DNA of 17,541 nt from Nitrospira sp. UBA5699 (GTDB lineage Bacteria; Nitrospirota; Nitrospiria; Nitrospirales; Nitrospiraceae): NCBI GenBank assembly GCA_002420105.1, contig DIHJ01000075.1:2329-19869 (forward strand), in the 5' to 3' direction. The translations under genes were made by a program, and so were the position numbers. The notes beneath the pieces are model-generated. The model was given only the letters and a program-made list of their open reading frames with translations, searched no databases and was not told where the DNA came from. Shown here one piece after another: positions 6,106-14,594 of this stretch (position 1 is its first letter; each line of letters starts with the position of its first letter).

Positions 6106-6663
6106 ATGCGGCTTCGTCGGCCTTTGGTCACCATCCCCCTCGCCTGCTGTATCCTCTGGCTCACGCTCGGTTCCCCGTCCCGTGGCGCGGAACCCTCCCC
6201 GCCTCCGACCACGCAGATCTTCCGCGCGTCCGACTGGAAAGGCGGCACGGACCAGGCCTTCGAGGGCTGCAAGGCGAATTCGGGCGAATACACCCTCTGG
6301 GTCTATGCGAAAGGCGAGACCTGCGGCGTGCCCAGGGAGCGGGCCGATCGCGTGGTGATGTTCCGTCAGCCCCTGCCCGGCGTGTCCCCGATCCGCGCCA
6401 CGTCGCAGCTGCCTGGCGGCACCTATTTCGTCTGGGCATTCGGGAGCGGCGATCCCGGCCATCCTTGGATCAATCTCTGCGCGAAAACCTGCGTGAAGGG
6501 AGAGTTGCCGGCACAGCCGGGCTGGGTGTCGCTCGGCCCGATCGAAGTGCGCGAACTGCATCAGATGTGGCTGAAGACCTGGGAGCAGCCGGACGGCCAT
6601 CAACTCTCCGTGCATGCCGTCGTGCTTTCCACTTCTGGGGAGCAGCCGACCTGGCGGCCGTGA
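6106..6663 (+). CDS. Secreted four-cysteine protein of unknown function
   Basis: This is a 185-aa protein I cannot assign. A signal peptide is clear: MRLRRPLVTI, a hydrophobic core to about residue 22, and a likely cleavage after SRGA. The mature chain is rich in Trp, Gly and Pro, with cysteines at about 55, 73, 125 and 129 that could make two disulfides. Strands such as GEYTLWVYAKG and GTYFVWAFGSGD suggest a beta-sandwich. The ATG at 6106 is the only sensible start, although no strong ribosome site precedes it. It follows the transglycosylase gene by 50 bp on the same strand, so cotranscription is likely. It ends 10 bp from the convergent TPR gene. Confidence 0.8.
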   Translation: MRLRRPLVTIPLACCILWLTLGSPSRGAEPSPPPTTQIFRASDWKGGTDQAFEGCKANSGEYTLWVYAKGETCGVPRERADRVVMFRQPLPGVSPIRATSQLPGGTYFVWAFGSGDPGHPWINLCAKTCVKGELPAQPGWVSLGPIEVRELHQMWLKTWEQPDGHQLSVHAVVLSTSGEQPTWRP

Positions 6664-6673
6664 ATCGCACGGC

Positions 6674-7354
6674 TCATTCCCGCGCGAACAGAGACTTGAG
6701 CAGCGCCGCTCCGGCCTCCCTGGCCAACTCCGGATCGCCTTGGGCCTTCATCAGTCGCTCCCGCAGCCGGTGCGCGTCCGCCAAGTCGGGCTTCAACCGG
6801 ATCGCACGGGTCAGGGCCTGTTCCGCGCCCGCGACGTCGCCCTGGGCCATCCGGACGAGCCCGAGATCGGCGAAGGTGTCCGCGTCGTCCGGTTTCAGCT
6901 CCGCCGCTCGCTCCAGCGCGATGGCGGAGGCCGGGAGATCTCCCTTCCCCATGAAGGCCCGCCCGAGCCAATAGAACGCCTGATAGTCGTCGCGGCCCAG
7001 GCGGATGCCGGTCTGCAGGGCCTGAACGGCTTCGCTGTAGTCGTGGTGATCGAGCAGCACCTGACCCAGTCCCCGGTAGGGATCGGGCCAGTCGGCTTTG
7101 AGGTGAATCGCCGCGCGGTAGGTTTCGATCGCGCCCTGCACGTCCCCGCGACGGGCGAGTTCCTCGGCCAGCCGGAACTTCGAGACCGCATCCGTCCCGT
7201 TGAACTCCGGCTGCGCCGCGAGCTTCGCGCGCAGTTGCCGGAACTCCGGTTCGAGGCCGGATTCGGCCTTGGGGGCCGGATCCTGGGCGATCGCGCGGCC
7301 TGCCATCGACGAGACGAGCAGGACCAGCGACAGGCACAGGCGGGGGATCGACAA
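6674..7354 (-). CDS. Exported TPR-repeat protein
   Basis: This is a 226-aa periplasmic or envelope protein built from tetratricopeptide repeats, which mediate protein contacts. A TTG start at 7354 is chosen because GGAGGAGG lies four bases upstream and the signal peptide then begins at once (SIPRLCLSLVLLVSSMAGRA, cleavage near AIAQ). The upstream GTG at 7402 adds a proline/glycine stretch and lacks such a site. Roughly four TPR units follow: FRLAEELARRGDVQGAIETY, PYRGLGQVLLDHHDYSEAVQ, AFYWLGRAFMGKGDLPASAI and TFADLGLVRMAQGDVAGAEQ, each ending in a typical LKPD-type turn. No enzymatic domain is attached. The binding partner is not predictable. Confidence 0.9.
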   Translation of the reverse strand: MSIPRLCLSLVLLVSSMAGRAIAQDPAPKAESGLEPEFRQLRAKLAAQPEFNGTDAVSKFRLAEELARRGDVQGAIETYRAAIHLKADWPDPYRGLGQVLLDHHDYSEAVQALQTGIRLGRDDYQAFYWLGRAFMGKGDLPASAIALERAAELKPDDADTFADLGLVRMAQGDVAGAEQALTRAIRLKPDLADAHRLRERLMKAQGDPELAREAGAALLKSLFARE

Positions 7355-7400
7355 GGAACCTCCTCCGGATCGTGGAACGGGAATCGCGGCGCCGCCCCTC

Positions 7401-7430
7401 ACGCTACCGACCGTAGCCCGGCCGAGTCAA
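7401..7430 (-). promoter_or_regulatory. Weak candidate promoter for the TPR gene
   Basis: On the minus strand TTGACT (7425-7430) is followed 18 bases later by TAGCGT (7401-7406), about 46 bases upstream of the TTG start at 7354. The -35 matches consensus in five of six positions; the -10 is poor. Confidence 0.3.
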
Positions 7431-7540
7431 CATGGGCGCGGTCGTTCCCGCAGTCCTGGTCGGCTCGGTCCTTCGGAACAATGCGCGCATCGCCGCAGCG
7501 AGCGCCGCCGCCGGCAGGACCTTTTGCATGGCCTCACGCC

Positions 7541-9004
7541 CTACTCGTCGTCCCCTGCCGCCTTTCCCTGCCGTTGCGCCGAGAGCGGCGCGGCGATGGC
7601 TTCGAGCGGCCGCCCCTCGGCTTTCACGCCCAGCCACAGCTCCGCGCAGGCTCCGGCGAGCATCAGCCCTGCGCCCAGCAGATAGCCGTAGAAGATGCTC
7701 TCGGCGGAGGTTTCGATCAATTTCCCGTAGAGCCAGGGCGCCGCAATCCCGGCCCCCTGCGCCACCACGAAAAAACAGGCGATGGCCATCGCGCGGATCT
7801 CCAGGGGAAAGATCTCGCTGACGGTCAGATAGGCGGCGCTGGCCCCGGCCGAGGCGAAGAAGAAGATCGCGGACCAGGCCAGTGTCTGGGTCACAGAGGT
7901 GAAGGCGCCCTGCCAGAAGAGATACCCGGTGACGGCCAGCAGGCAGCCGGCCAGCGCGTAGGTCCCGGCGATCATCTGTTTGCGGCCGACCCGATCGAAC
8001 GCAGGGCCGAGCACCAGCGGCCCGAGAAAGTTGCCGAGCGCGAACGGCAGGATGTAGAACCCGATGCTGCCGGTCGGCACATCGTAAAACTTCGTGAGAA
8101 CAAATGGATAGGTAAAGGAGATCGCGTTATACATGAATGATTGCGTGGTCAGCAGCGCGAGGCCCAGAACCGTGCGTTGCGGATAGGCGTAGAGGAGCTG
8201 GCGCGCCACCGTGGCCAGCGTGGCCTGGGGTTGCGCGTGCACAGTCATGGAACCCTCCGGCGTCGGCAACGACTCGATCCGTTCCTCCAGTACGATCTGT
8301 TCCTCGATCCGGGAGACGACCGCTTCCGCTTCATCCACGCGGCGGTGGGTCATGAGCCAGCGGGGACTCTCCGGAACGAGCCGCCGGACGAGCACGATGC
8401 CGATGCCGAGGACCGCGCCCGACCCGAAGCAGAGTCGCCAGCCCAACGGTTCCGGGACGAGCTGCGGATTCAGCAAGGCGATCGTGAGCAGCGCGCCGGC
8501 CGCCGTGCCCAGCCACCAGCTGCCGTTGATCGCCAGGTTGGTCTGCCCGCGCCAGCGGGCCGGGATGAGTTCGTCGATGGCCGAATTGATCGCGGCATAT
8601 TCGCCGCCGATGCCGGCGCCGGTCAGGAAGCGGAAGCCCATGAAGCTCCAGAGGTCCCAGGACAGGGCCGTCAGTACCGTGGCGGTCAGATAGAGCAGGA
8701 GCGTGATCATGAACCATTTCTTCCGCCCCTGCCGGTCGGTGAGGTAGGAAAAGACGATCGCGCCGAGCACGGAACCGGCCAGGTAGGCCGACGCGGCGAG
8801 CCCGACCTCCGATTCTCTCAGGTGCAGCGTGCTCTCGTGGGTGAGAATGGGACCGAGCGCGGCGACGATGGAGACTTCCAAGCCGTCAAGCACCCAGGTG
8901 ACGCCGAGCGCCATGACGACCAGCCGGTGCCACCGCGACCAGGGCAGCCGGTCCATCCGCTGCGGGATGTTCGTGGTGACGGGCTCATCCGGTGCGGCAG
9001 GCAT
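7541..9004 (-). CDS. MFS transporter, sugar-porter/SV2-like
   Basis: This is a 487-aa inner-membrane secondary transporter with about twelve helices. Family marks are the loop 2-3 motif YLTDRQGRKKW, RFLTGAGIGGEYAAINSAIDE in helices 4-5, PESPRWLMTHRRVDEA before the central loop, and DRVGRKQMIAG in the second half, all as in the sugar-porter/organic-acid branch of the major facilitator superfamily. The substrate is not evident; metabolite, sugar and aromatic acid carriers share these motifs. The acidic Asp in the first helix (VLDGLEVSIVAALGP) suggests proton coupling. ATG 9004 is used, although the ribosome site is weak. The gene lies alone, 228 bp from the helix-hairpin-helix gene on the same strand, and that gap shows no further gene. 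Confidence 0.9.
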   Translation of the reverse strand: MPAAPDEPVTTNIPQRMDRLPWSRWHRLVVMALGVTWVLDGLEVSIVAALGPILTHESTLHLRESEVGLAASAYLAGSVLGAIVFSYLTDRQGRKKWFMITLLLYLTATVLTALSWDLWSFMGFRFLTGAGIGGEYAAINSAIDELIPARWRGQTNLAINGSWWLGTAAGALLTIALLNPQLVPEPLGWRLCFGSGAVLGIGIVLVRRLVPESPRWLMTHRRVDEAEAVVSRIEEQIVLEERIESLPTPEGSMTVHAQPQATLATVARQLLYAYPQRTVLGLALLTTQSFMYNAISFTYPFVLTKFYDVPTGSIGFYILPFALGNFLGPLVLGPAFDRVGRKQMIAGTYALAGCLLAVTGYLFWQGAFTSVTQTLAWSAIFFFASAGASAAYLTVSEIFPLEIRAMAIACFFVVAQGAGIAAPWLYGKLIETSAESIFYGYLLGAGLMLAGACAELWLGVKAEGRPLEAIAAPLSAQRQGKAAGDDE

Positions 9005-9232
9005 GCCCTATCGTAGCACCGATCGATATCCCGGCGACGGGTCTGCGGAGCTAATTTACGTAGATGATCCGATTGACGCGTGCGCCTCGGGACGCGAGAT
9101 CCGCGATGGGGCCATCGGCTTGAGCGCCGGACACTCTCTCGCGAAGCCGATCGGCACGACCCCACTCGTCCAGATCTGCGAGCGAACCTTCCCCCGGCCG
9201 GCCCCGGCGCCTGAGCCTTCCGTTGCTCCCGG

Positions 9233-9574
9233 TTACTTCTGTCTGGCGACGATCTGTTCCTTGACCTGTTCGTACTGCGTTTCGTCGAGGATCTGCCTGC
9301 GCACCAGTTCGTCCTTCCTCTTGTAGGGACGGCCGGCGACGATCTTCTGCGCGGTCGCCTCGTCGATGCCGGGCAGTGCGGCGAGATGCTCGAGGCGGGC
9401 GCTGTTGAGGTCGAGCGGGAAGGCCGGTTGGGTCAGTTGCCAGACCTGATAGCCGATACTGATCGCCACCGCGATGACGATGACGAACACCATCGGCGGG
9501 ATCGAACGGAGGCCGGCTTTCCGCTCGGGGCGGACCGGTGCGGATCCTGGGATCTGGTCGCGACGATCGGACAT
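9233..9574 (-). CDS. Membrane-anchored helix-hairpin-helix protein, ComEA-like
   Basis: This is a 113-aa protein with a short basic N-terminal segment, one membrane helix at about residues 27-45 (PMVFVIVIAVAISIGYQVW) and a C-terminal helix-hairpin-helix domain (about 55-113). The domain begins LDLNSARLEHLAALPGID and continues EATAQKIVAGRPYKRKDEL, the pattern of ComEA and related DNA-binding domains. ComEA proteins bind DNA outside the membrane during transformation, but many single-HhH membrane proteins are uncharacterised, so a DNA-uptake role is only possible. The ATG at 9574 has GAGGGGG six bases upstream; the frame remains open to 9652 without support. No other competence gene is in the window. 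Confidence 0.85.
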   Translation of the reverse strand: MSDRRDQIPGSAPVRPERKAGLRSIPPMVFVIVIAVAISIGYQVWQLTQPAFPLDLNSARLEHLAALPGIDEATAQKIVAGRPYKRKDELVRRQILDETQYEQVKEQIVARQK

Positions 9575-9672
9575 CGGCCCCCTCTTGGTGACAACGGCGG
9601 CCTCAGGGTAGCGCATCGCCGGACGGGCCGCAACTTGCGACGCGGCTTCCAACCGCCGCTCTCAGCGCCGTG

Positions 9673-10956
9673 TCATGTCCCCCGCGCCCTCGTCGCCCGC
9701 CAGGCCAAACCCATCGCCAACAGCAAGAGCAGCGAGGCCAGGAGAAAGGGCGCGCCGGGAAGGGGCCCCAACCACAATGTGAAATTAGACATGTGGAATG
9801 AGGACCGGGGGACGTCCGGTGAAGAAGAGGCACCGATGAAGAAGGCGAAGGTCTGGCTGAAGAGACCGGGACCGATCAGGCCTGCGATGCCGGAGAGCCC
9901 GGCGATCGCCCCTTGCAACTGCCCCTGTTCGGACGGGCCGACGCGGCGCGTCATGAGTCCCTGCACGGCGGGGCCGGCCAGCCCCCAGAAGGCCATCACG
10001 GGAATGCCGGCGCAATAGATCCACCCCTCGGCGGCGAACGCATACGCGGCAAATCCGATCGTCCCGCTGGCCAATCCGATCAGGAGGGTCTTGCGTTCCC
10101 CGACCCGCGCGGTGATCGGCTTCATCAGCAGGCCCTGCACGATCATCGCGCTCACGCCGGCCGCGGCAAGCATGAACCCGACCGCCGTCGAACCCCATCC
10201 GTACCGGTAGCCGACGTAGAGCACGGCGACGCTGGGCAGCACCGCATGGGCGAGATAGCCGAGAAAGGCGACGGCGGCGAGGCCGAAGAGCTCATGGTGC
10301 GACCGCAACAGCACCAGCGAGCCGACCGGATTGGCCCGCTTCCAGGAGAAGCCCATCCGTTTCTCGCGGGGAAGCGATTCCGGCAGGACGAAAAAGCCGT
10401 AGCAGGCGTTCACGAGGCTCGTGGCCGCCGCGCCCCAGAACGGCAGGCGCGGATCGTCCGCGCCCAACAGACCGCCGACGGCCGGACCGAGCACGAAGCC
10501 CAATCCGAACGCCGCGCCGATCAGGCCGAACGAGGCGGCCCGCTTCTCCGGCGGGGTGACGTCGGCGATGTAGGCGCCGGCCGTGCTGAAACTGGAAGAG
10601 GCCATGCCGGAAATCATGCGACCGAGGAAAAGCCAGGTGACGTCCGGCGCGAGCGCCATGAGGATGTAGTCGAGGCCGAGGCCGGCGTTCGAGAGCAGCA
10701 CGACCGGCCGCCGCCCGAACCGGTCGGAGAGCGCGCCCTGGATCGGCGAGCAGACCAACTGCATCAGCGCCCAGGCCATGCCCATCAGACCGTAGATCTC
10801 CGCCGCCCGCGCCGTGTCGCCGGACATGAACTGTTCGACGAGTTTCGGCAGGACGGGAATGATGATCCCGAACGACAGCACGTCGAGCATGACGGTGACG
10901 AGAATGAAGAATACCGCGGCCCGGCGCGGCCCGGCCTGGAGCTGTGGGAATCTCAT
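9673..10956 (-). CDS. MFS exporter of the Tet(A)-like TCR family
   Basis: This is a 427-aa twelve-helix inner-membrane antiporter resembling the tetracycline-efflux branch of the major facilitator superfamily. The first helix carries VMLDVLSFGIIIPVLPKLV with the buried Asp typical of TetA. The loop 2-3 motif is PIQGALSDRFGRRPVVLLSN, the helix 4-5 region is GRMISGMASSSFSTAGAYIAD, and the drug-antiporter motif C is GAAFGLGFVLGPAVGG. The family exports drugs and other small hydrophobic molecules in exchange for protons, but many chromosomal members have unknown substrates and do not imply tetracycline resistance. There is no divergent TetR-type repressor gene: the neighbour upstream is a lipase on the other strand. 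ATG 10956 is used; its ribosome site is weak. Confidence 0.92.
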   Translation of the reverse strand: MRFPQLQAGPRRAAVFFILVTVMLDVLSFGIIIPVLPKLVEQFMSGDTARAAEIYGLMGMAWALMQLVCSPIQGALSDRFGRRPVVLLSNAGLGLDYILMALAPDVTWLFLGRMISGMASSSFSTAGAYIADVTPPEKRAASFGLIGAAFGLGFVLGPAVGGLLGADDPRLPFWGAAATSLVNACYGFFVLPESLPREKRMGFSWKRANPVGSLVLLRSHHELFGLAAVAFLGYLAHAVLPSVAVLYVGYRYGWGSTAVGFMLAAAGVSAMIVQGLLMKPITARVGERKTLLIGLASGTIGFAAYAFAAEGWIYCAGIPVMAFWGLAGPAVQGLMTRRVGPSEQGQLQGAIAGLSGIAGLIGPGLFSQTFAFFIGASSSPDVPRSSFHMSNFTLWLGPLPGAPFLLASLLLLLAMGLAWRATRARGT

Positions 10957-11053
10957 GGGGTCATGCTGGTCCGGTCACTTGAATGCCCGCATCCTAACAG
11001 GGCCGCCACCCCGCGCCCAACTAAAGATGCGCGGCCCGACAGGCGGACCGGCG

Positions 11054-11082
11054 TTGACTTGTCCGGCCCGGAACGATAGAAG
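11054..11082 (+). promoter_or_regulatory. Candidate sigma-70 promoter for the lipase gene
   Basis: TTGACT (11054-11059) and TAGAAG (11077-11082) are exactly 17 bases apart, matching consensus at five and four positions. They lie 45 bases upstream of ATG 11128 in the divergent gap with the Tet-like gene. Confidence 0.45.
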
Positions 11083-11127
11083 GATCGTCGAGCCGCCACT
11101 CATCCGAAAAGGGAGCAACGCATCACC

Positions 11128-12006
11128 ATGCCATCCGCCTCACGTATGCCGTTCCGAACCGGTTTCGCCGTCATTGTCCTGCTCGCCGTCGCGACGGGGC
11201 CCGCCGGTTGCGGCAAGAAGATCGCCAAGCCGACCCCGGGCACGCCGCCCGCCCCGATCGACTTCATCCAGGCCCTGGCCTATGCGCAGCGGGCGGCATT
11301 GGTCTACGAATCGGACGCGACGATCCGACAGAAGGCGCCGGCCGGGACGACGGTCTCGATCCTTCCCGAAACCGCCACGGGCGTGAAGGCCTACGTGGAG
11401 ACCGACGACGCGAAGAAGCTCCAGTGGATCGTGGTGCGGGGCACGTCGAATCTCGCAAACGTGAAACTCGACGTGGACTACAACAAGGTGGTGGACTCCC
11501 GCCTGCAGGTCCCGCTGCACAAAGGCTTCGCCGATACGGCTCTGCAGGTGTACCGGTTCGCGAAGCCGCTGCTCAAACCCGGATACGACACGCGGGTCAC
11601 GGGCCACAGCCTCGGCGGCGCCGCCGCGGTCATCGTCCTGATGCTCTTGAAGGAAGACGGGGTGACGCTCGGGCAGGCGATGACGTTCGGCCAGCCGAAG
11701 GTGACGAACCGCCAGGGAGCGGCGAAGTACCGCGGACTTCCCCTTCTGCGGTTCGTGAACGACAGGGACCCGGTGCCGCTCCTGCCGCCGCTCGACATCT
11801 TCTCACTGCTGGACGAAGGCCCGTTCCAGCATTTCGGCCCGGAGGTGGTCCTGAAGGACGGGACGACCTACGCGTATTTTCCGGAACATCAGGCGTCGCG
11901 GTTTTCGGTGACGTCGTTCTGGAGTACCCTCGGCAACCAGCAGCCGCCGGACCATCCGATCGCCGCCTACATGCAGAGCCTGCAGGCGAAAACCGGCGCG
12001 CGGTAA
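11128..12006 (+). CDS. Class 3 lipase, predicted lipoprotein
   Basis: This is a 292-aa alpha/beta hydrolase of the lipase class 3 (fungal lipase-like) family, expected to hydrolyse acylglycerols or other esters. The N-terminus is a signal peptide ending GPAGCGKK; Cys28 is a plausible lipidation site, though the lipobox (P-A-G-C) is not ideal. The oxyanion region is WIVVRGTSNLANVKLD (about 100-115), the nucleophile elbow is VTGHSLGGAA with Ser161, the acid is Asp214 in FVNDRDPVPLLPP, and the likely catalytic His276 lies in DHPIAAYMQSL. The triad therefore looks complete. GGGAG stands 12 bases before the ATG, rather far. The gene stands alone between a divergent exporter gene and a convergent helicase gene whose stop is 32 bp away. 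Confidence 0.9.
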   Translation: MPSASRMPFRTGFAVIVLLAVATGPAGCGKKIAKPTPGTPPAPIDFIQALAYAQRAALVYESDATIRQKAPAGTTVSILPETATGVKAYVETDDAKKLQWIVVRGTSNLANVKLDVDYNKVVDSRLQVPLHKGFADTALQVYRFAKPLLKPGYDTRVTGHSLGGAAAVIVLMLLKEDGVTLGQAMTFGQPKVTNRQGAAKYRGLPLLRFVNDRDPVPLLPPLDIFSLLDEGPFQHFGPEVVLKDGTTYAYFPEHQASRFSVTSFWSTLGNQQPPDHPIAAYMQSLQAKTGAR

Positions 12007-12038
12007 CGGCTCACGCCGCGGATCCGGACGTTCCTCTC

Positions 12039-13787
12039 CTACTCCCGGAACAGGCGCACGCCCACCTTGCGCCCCTTGATCCGCGAACGCCCGAGCACCT
12101 CGATGATGCCCTTGGCCATCGCCTCCGGCACGTCCACGATCGAGAACCGGTCTTCGATCTCGATCGCGCCGATGACGCTGGAGTTCACCTTCGCTTCGTT
12201 CGCAATGGCGCCGACGAGGTCGCCGGGCCTGATGCCGGCGTCCCGCCCCGCCCCGATATAGACGCGCGCCATACCCGCCTCCCGCCCGCCGCGGCCGGGC
12301 CGGCCGACCGGCTGCCGCTCGCCGGACCTCGCCGGCGCTCCGCGATACCGGTCGTCGGCATACCCCGCCTGGCGATGCATGGGCCGATGCGTCTCCGGCG
12401 GGCGGTGCTGGATGGCGGGAATCTCCTGTTCGGCCCGCTCGCCGCCCTGCGCGCGGAAGATGAGTTTCACGGCCGCCGCAGCCACCTTCGCCGGGTCTCC
12501 GGATGCGGCGAGCGACTGGACGACGCCCGCGAACCGGTCGAGATCCTCCGTCTCCATGGCCTCCTGCACGGCGGCCCTGGTCCGTTCCAGCCGCTTCGCC
12601 CGGAGATCGGCCACGGTCGGCACCGGGGCCACGGTCACTTTGGCCTTCGTATGCTGTTCGATGCTCCGCAAGAGGCGCTGCTCGCGCGGATCGAGAATGG
12701 TGATGGCCGCGCCTTCGCGGCCGGCGCGTCCCGTCCGTCCGATGCGATGCACGTACACTTCGGCGGAGGACGGCAGGTCGTAGTTGATGACGTGCGACAC
12801 GTGCGGGATGTCCAGCCCGCGCGCGGCCACGTCGGTCGCGACGAGCAGTTCGGTCTGCCCGGTCCGGAAGGCGTTCATCACCCGGTCGCGCTGGCTCTGT
12901 CCCATCCCGCCGTGGATCGCTTCGGCCCGGTGTCCGCGGCCGTTCAGCATGGCGGTCACTTCGTCCACTTCCACTCTGGTGCGGCAGAAGACGAGGGCCG
13001 ACTTGGGGGCGGCCATGTCGATGACCCTCGCGAGCGTCGCGCCCCGATGCGGCCGCAGGACGACGTACGCCGTCTGTTGCACCCGCGGCGCGGCGCCCGC
13101 CTTGACCGGCTCCTTCGCGATCGTGATTTCGACGGGCTCCTTGAGATGCCGGTGCGCGATCGACCGGATGCGGGGGGGCATGGTCGCGGAGAACAACGCC
13201 GTCTGCTTGGCCGCCGGCGTCTGCTCCAGAATCGCGTCGAGGTCTTCGGCAAACCCCATGTCGAGCATCTCGTCGGCTTCGTCGAGCACGACGACCTGAA
13301 TCTGATTGAGCTTCAACGTCTGCCGGCGGATATGGTCCAGCGCGCGGCCCGGCGTGGCGACGATCACGTCCACGCCCCGCCGGAGCGCGTGGAACTGCGG
13401 ACCGATCGCCTGGCCGCCGTAGACGGCCAGCACAGTCGCCCGCAATTCCTTGCCGTACCGCTGCACGGCTTCGCCCACCTGAATCGCAAGCTCGCGCGTC
13501 GGCACCAGGATGAGCGCGGCGGGCTTCTGCTTCGCTCCGTGCGCGATCCGCTGGAGCAGCGGCAGCGTGAAGGCCGCGGTCTTGCCCGTGCCGGTGGCCG
13601 CCTGACCCAGGAGGTCCTTGCCCGCGAGCAGCGGCGGAATCGCCTCCCGCTGAATCGGCGTCGGCTCTTCGTACCCCAAAGCCTCCAGCGTCGTCAGGAT
13701 TCTCGCCTCCAGCCCGAGCGCCGCGAAACCGGGAGAGAATCCGTGGACCGCTGTCGGCGCGGGCGGATGGTTGGTGTCGTGCTTCAT
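12039..13787 (-). CDS. deaD: DEAD-box RNA helicase with DbpA-type RNA-binding domain
   Basis: This is a 582-aa ATP-dependent RNA helicase of the CsdA/DeaD group, which unwinds RNA in ribosome assembly and mRNA turnover, often in the cold. Motifs occur in order: the Q-motif region GFAALGLEARI to TPIQREAIP, Walker A AATGTGKT (63-70), PTREL (96-100), TPGR (145-148), DEAD (169-172) and SAT (200-202). In the second RecA domain come VATDVAARGLDIP and HRIGRTGRAG. A linker rich in Arg, His and Pro follows (about 440-505). The C-terminal 75 residues match the DbpA RNA-binding fold (ARVYIGAGRDAGIRPGDLVG through GRKVGVRLF). The gene starts 26 bp after ppa on the same strand, so readthrough is likely. 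I see no strong ribosome site. Confidence 0.95.
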   Translation of the reverse strand: MKHDTNHPPAPTAVHGFSPGFAALGLEARILTTLEALGYEEPTPIQREAIPPLLAGKDLLGQAATGTGKTAAFTLPLLQRIAHGAKQKPAALILVPTRELAIQVGEAVQRYGKELRATVLAVYGGQAIGPQFHALRRGVDVIVATPGRALDHIRRQTLKLNQIQVVVLDEADEMLDMGFAEDLDAILEQTPAAKQTALFSATMPPRIRSIAHRHLKEPVEITIAKEPVKAGAAPRVQQTAYVVLRPHRGATLARVIDMAAPKSALVFCRTRVEVDEVTAMLNGRGHRAEAIHGGMGQSQRDRVMNAFRTGQTELLVATDVAARGLDIPHVSHVINYDLPSSAEVYVHRIGRTGRAGREGAAITILDPREQRLLRSIEQHTKAKVTVAPVPTVADLRAKRLERTRAAVQEAMETEDLDRFAGVVQSLAASGDPAKVAAAAVKLIFRAQGGERAEQEIPAIQHRPPETHRPMHRQAGYADDRYRGAPARSGERQPVGRPGRGGREAGMARVYIGAGRDAGIRPGDLVGAIANEAKVNSSVIGAIEIEDRFSIVDVPEAMAKGIIEVLGRSRIKGRKVGVRLFRE

Positions 13788-13813
13788 AAACGGTGCGTCC
13801 CGCCTTTCTGCGA

Positions 13814-14497
13814 TCAGGTCGCCATCTGTTTCGGCCAGAGGGATTCGAGTTCCGGAAATTTGTCGCGGTAGTCGGCATGGCTGGCGCGGATGACCTTGAG
13901 GGCCTCCTCGCGCCCGTAGACGCTCGTGATCTCCACCTTGTGCTGTACCGCGCCGGGCGCCTGTTTGTAGGTGAGGAAATAGTGCTGCAGCCGGTCGATC
14001 AGGGTGATCGGGCAGTCGCCGATGTCCGTGAAGGTGCCGTAGGCGGCGTCCTCCTTCATCACCGCGATGATCTTGTCGTCCGCTTCACCTCCGTCCGCCA
14101 TGCTGAAGCCCCCGATGGGAATGGCGGTCAGGAGAATGTCGCTGTGCGGGATCGTCTTCTCGGTGAGCACGCAGATGTCGAGCGGATCGCCGTCGCCGAC
14201 CATCCCCTTCCGCTTCGCCCGCTTGGAGAAGAGCCCCGCCACCCGCTCGCCGCAGTAGGTTTGCGGCACGAGCCCGTAATAGACCGGGCAGAAATTCGAA
14301 AACCGCTGCGGACGGTCCACCTTCAGAAACCCGCTGTCCTTGTCGACTTCATACTTCACCGTGTCGGTCGGCACGATTTCGATATAGGCCGTCACGATGT
14401 CCGGCGCCTTTTCCCCGATGGACACCCCGTGCCAGGGATGCGCCTTGAACATCAGATTCATCAACCGTTGAATCGAATCTCCCACTGAACGCTGCAT
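13814..14497 (-). CDS. ppa: Inorganic pyrophosphatase, family I
   Basis: This is a 227-aa soluble enzyme that hydrolyses pyrophosphate to phosphate with Mg2+, pulling biosynthetic reactions forward. The family I signature is clear: GDGDPLDICVLTE with Asp residues at about 102, 104 and 107, the substrate-binding KYEVDKDSGFLKVDR (about 48-62), and a later DIGDCP acidic loop. The protein is longer than the common 175-aa bacterial type and resembles the extended bacterial subgroup. ATG 14497 is chosen because AAGGAGG lies upstream at normal spacing; the frame is open to 14581 but that part lacks support. It sits between zwf (97 bp upstream) and deaD (26 bp downstream) on one strand. Confidence 0.95.
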   Translation of the reverse strand: MQRSVGDSIQRLMNLMFKAHPWHGVSIGEKAPDIVTAYIEIVPTDTVKYEVDKDSGFLKVDRPQRFSNFCPVYYGLVPQTYCGERVAGLFSKRAKRKGMVGDGDPLDICVLTEKTIPHSDILLTAIPIGGFSMADGGEADDKIIAVMKEDAAYGTFTDIGDCPITLIDRLQHYFLTYKQAPGAVQHKVEITSVYGREEALKVIRASHADYRDKFPELESLWPKQMAT

Positions 14498-14594
14498 CAA
14501 TCCGTCCTCCTTGCTGTGATCGATCGCCGAACTTCGTGCGAGGGCTTGCCGGATGGTCGCCGGCGGCAGACAGCATGCCACAGCCCGCGCCGCC

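Noticed and set aside
7404..7529. Minus-strand 41-aa frame downstream of the sugar-porter-like MFS gene
   Set aside because: The ribosome site nearly touches the ATG, the composition is Ala/Arg-rich and low-complexity, and it overlaps the candidate promoter of the TPR gene.
9673..10956. Reading the Tet-like exporter as a tetracycline resistance gene
   Set aside because: The family includes many chromosomal exporters of unknown substrate, and there is no TetR-type repressor beside it, so resistance cannot be claimed.
11208..13871. Plus-strand frame of 887 aa opposite the helicase gene
   Set aside because: It is a GC-driven shadow of the lipase and the antisense of deaD; the translated sequence has no family marks.
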